Below, in pieces: positions 63,323-64,000 of a stretch of DNA of 64,000 bases. This DNA is from Ammoniphilus sp. YIM 78166 (GTDB taxonomy: Bacteria; Bacillota; Bacilli; Aneurinibacillales; RAOX-1), in assembly GCF_004522215.1 (NCBI RefSeq), contig NZ_SDLR01000004.1:186001-250000 (forward strand), written 5' to 3'. The translations under genes were made by a program, and so were the position numbers. Below the pieces are notes generated by a model. It worked only from the letters and a program-made list of their open reading frames with translations, was not told the DNA's origin and did no database searches. Positions within the stretch are counted from its first letter, which is position 1. Every line of letters begins with the position of its first letter.

Positions 63323-64000
63323 TTATCGTTGTCCTTTTTCATACGGCTTTCCGACAGCCGCTGGCGCATTGGCTTTACCGACAAGTCCTGCAAGTGCCAG
63401 GATCGTAAGAATATACGGCAGCATGGTTAGAAAGTCTGCCGGTATGTATTTCGTCAACCCTAAAACTTGTCCTACAGCAGCGAGTGCTTGTGCCATACCG
63501 AAAAAGAGGGAGGCTCCTAGCGCCCCAATCGGATGCCACTTCCCAAAGATCAAGGCAGCCAAAGACATAAACCCTTGCCCTGAAACCGTACTATGCGTAA
63601 AGTTGTTGGTAATAGCTAAAGCAATCGTTGCTCCACCCGCTGCGGCGAAAGCTCCGCTTAACAATACAGCGGTGTACCTCATCTTTATAACGTTTACACC
63701 GAGTGTGTCGGCGGCTTTAGGATGCTCTCCCACTGCTCTTAATCTCAATCCGAAAGGCGTCTTAAAAAATATATAATAGGTTACAAACGCTAAAATTACG
63801 GCTAGGTAAGACGTTGGATAAGCAATAAAGAACATTTTGCCCAGATAGGGTATATCCGAGAGAAAGGGTATCGCGATCTTTTTAAAGGGATTTTGAATCG
63901 TCGTGGTTTGAGCTGCTCCATTAAACAGCTTTTTCAGCATGAAGACAGCGAAACCAATCGCCAAAAAGTTGATCGCGACCCCGCTTACCACTTGGTCTGC
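63323..64000 (-). CDS. nupQ: Nucleoside ABC transporter permease, NupQ type (N-terminus outside window)
   Basis: 226 in-frame residues up to the right edge, beginning ADQVVSGVAINFLAIG; the reading frame stays open off the edge, so the N-terminal part is missing. At least six hydrophobic segments and the BPD_transp_2 signature LRAVGEHPKAADTLGVNVIKMRYTAVLLSGAFAAAGG (in parts), with GFMSLAALIFGKWHPIGA. The pattern fits guanosine/nucleoside permeases (YufQ/NupQ, BmpC-like) rather than branched-chain amino acid ones. Beside a secreted nucleotidase it suggests a nucleotide scavenging path. Confidence 0.87.
   Translation of the reverse strand, partial: ADQVVSGVAINFLAIGFAVFMLKKLFNGAAQTTTIQNPFKKIAIPFLSDIPYLGKMFFIAYPTSYLAVILAFVTYYIFFKTPFGLRLRAVGEHPKAADTLGVNVIKMRYTAVLLSGAFAAAGGATIALAITNNFTHSTVSGQGFMSLAALIFGKWHPIGALGASLFFGMAQALAAVGQVLGLTKYIPADFLTMLPYILTILALAGLVGKANAPAAVGKPYEKGQR

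Overview
The window is core chromosome of an endospore-forming member of the Bacillales. Gene order from right to left (tRNA-Ser, tadA, SRP RNA, dnaX, ebfC, recR, bofA, tmk, holB, ricT, yabA, rsmI, abrB, metG, tatD, rnmV, rsmA, veg, ispE, purR, spoVG, glmU, prs, rplY, pth, fin, mfd, spoVT, mazG, yabP/Q, divIC, spoIIE, tilS, hpt, ftsH, coaX, hslO, cysK) is the familiar Bacillus subtilis order downstream of oriC, so the origin should lie beyond the right edge and nearly all genes run away from it on the minus strand. The deviations (nadABC between ftsH and coaX, a PrsA-type lipoprotein between mfd and spoVT, a ykuK-like gene beside rsmA, no yazA or yabR) fit the Paenibacillaceae/Brevibacillus/Aneurinibacillus side of the order better than Bacillus itself; genus is not determinable by eye.

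Layout. 1-10.4 kb: cysK (partial), yacD, hslO, coaX, nadC, nadB, nadA, ftsH, hpt, tilS (redox protein folding, CoA and NAD synthesis, proteolysis, tRNA lysidine). 10.5-20.8 kb: spoIIE, a 1-kb repeat-filled gap, divIC, yabQ, yabP, rqcP, mazG, spoVB-like flippase, spoVT, prsA. 20.8-36.1 kb: mfd, fin, pth, rplY, prs, glmU, spoVG, ridA, purR, ispE, sspF, veg, yabG, ykuK-like, rsmA, rnmV, yabE. 36.2-46.7 kb: tatD, a second repeat gap, metG, abrB (plus strand), rsmI, yabB, yabA, ricT, holB, tmk, lysine/arginine decarboxylase family. 46.9-53.1 kb: csfB (gin), then a five-gene membrane glycan operon, then bofA. 53.1-64 kb: yaaL, recR, ebfC, dnaX, SRP RNA, two divergent HD-GYP genes, tRNA-Ser(CGA), a third repeat copy, two orphan genes, tadA, a secreted LysM nucleotidase and a truncated nucleoside ABC permease.

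The most unusual content is: (1) the five-gene operon at 47.1-53.0 kb (ArnT/PMT-like glycosyltransferase, UPF0104/AglD-type membrane protein, membrane-anchored NPP-type phosphodiesterase, DPM1-like GT2, nucleotide-sugar dehydrogenase), driven by a consensus sigma-A promoter with a Fur-type box right behind the -10; (2) a dispersed intergenic repeat of about 320 bp, present three times in the same orientation (13.65, 37.1-37.66 and 59.3 kb), carrying GTGA boxes phased at about 20.5 bp; (3) an 82-bp GC-rich tandem array beside copy one, itself built of four subunits of about 20.5 bp; and (4) a short, terminated leader RNA upstream of the plus-strand HD-GYP gene.

Functionally the window mixes growth genes (replication clamp loader, tRNA and rRNA maturation, cofactors, cell-wall precursor GlmU) with sporulation genes (spoIIE, spoVT, spoVG, yabG, yabPQ, fin, csfB, bofA, sspF), typical of this origin-proximal region. 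Function assignments rest on recognised family motifs and conserved neighbourhood; nothing was searched against a database.
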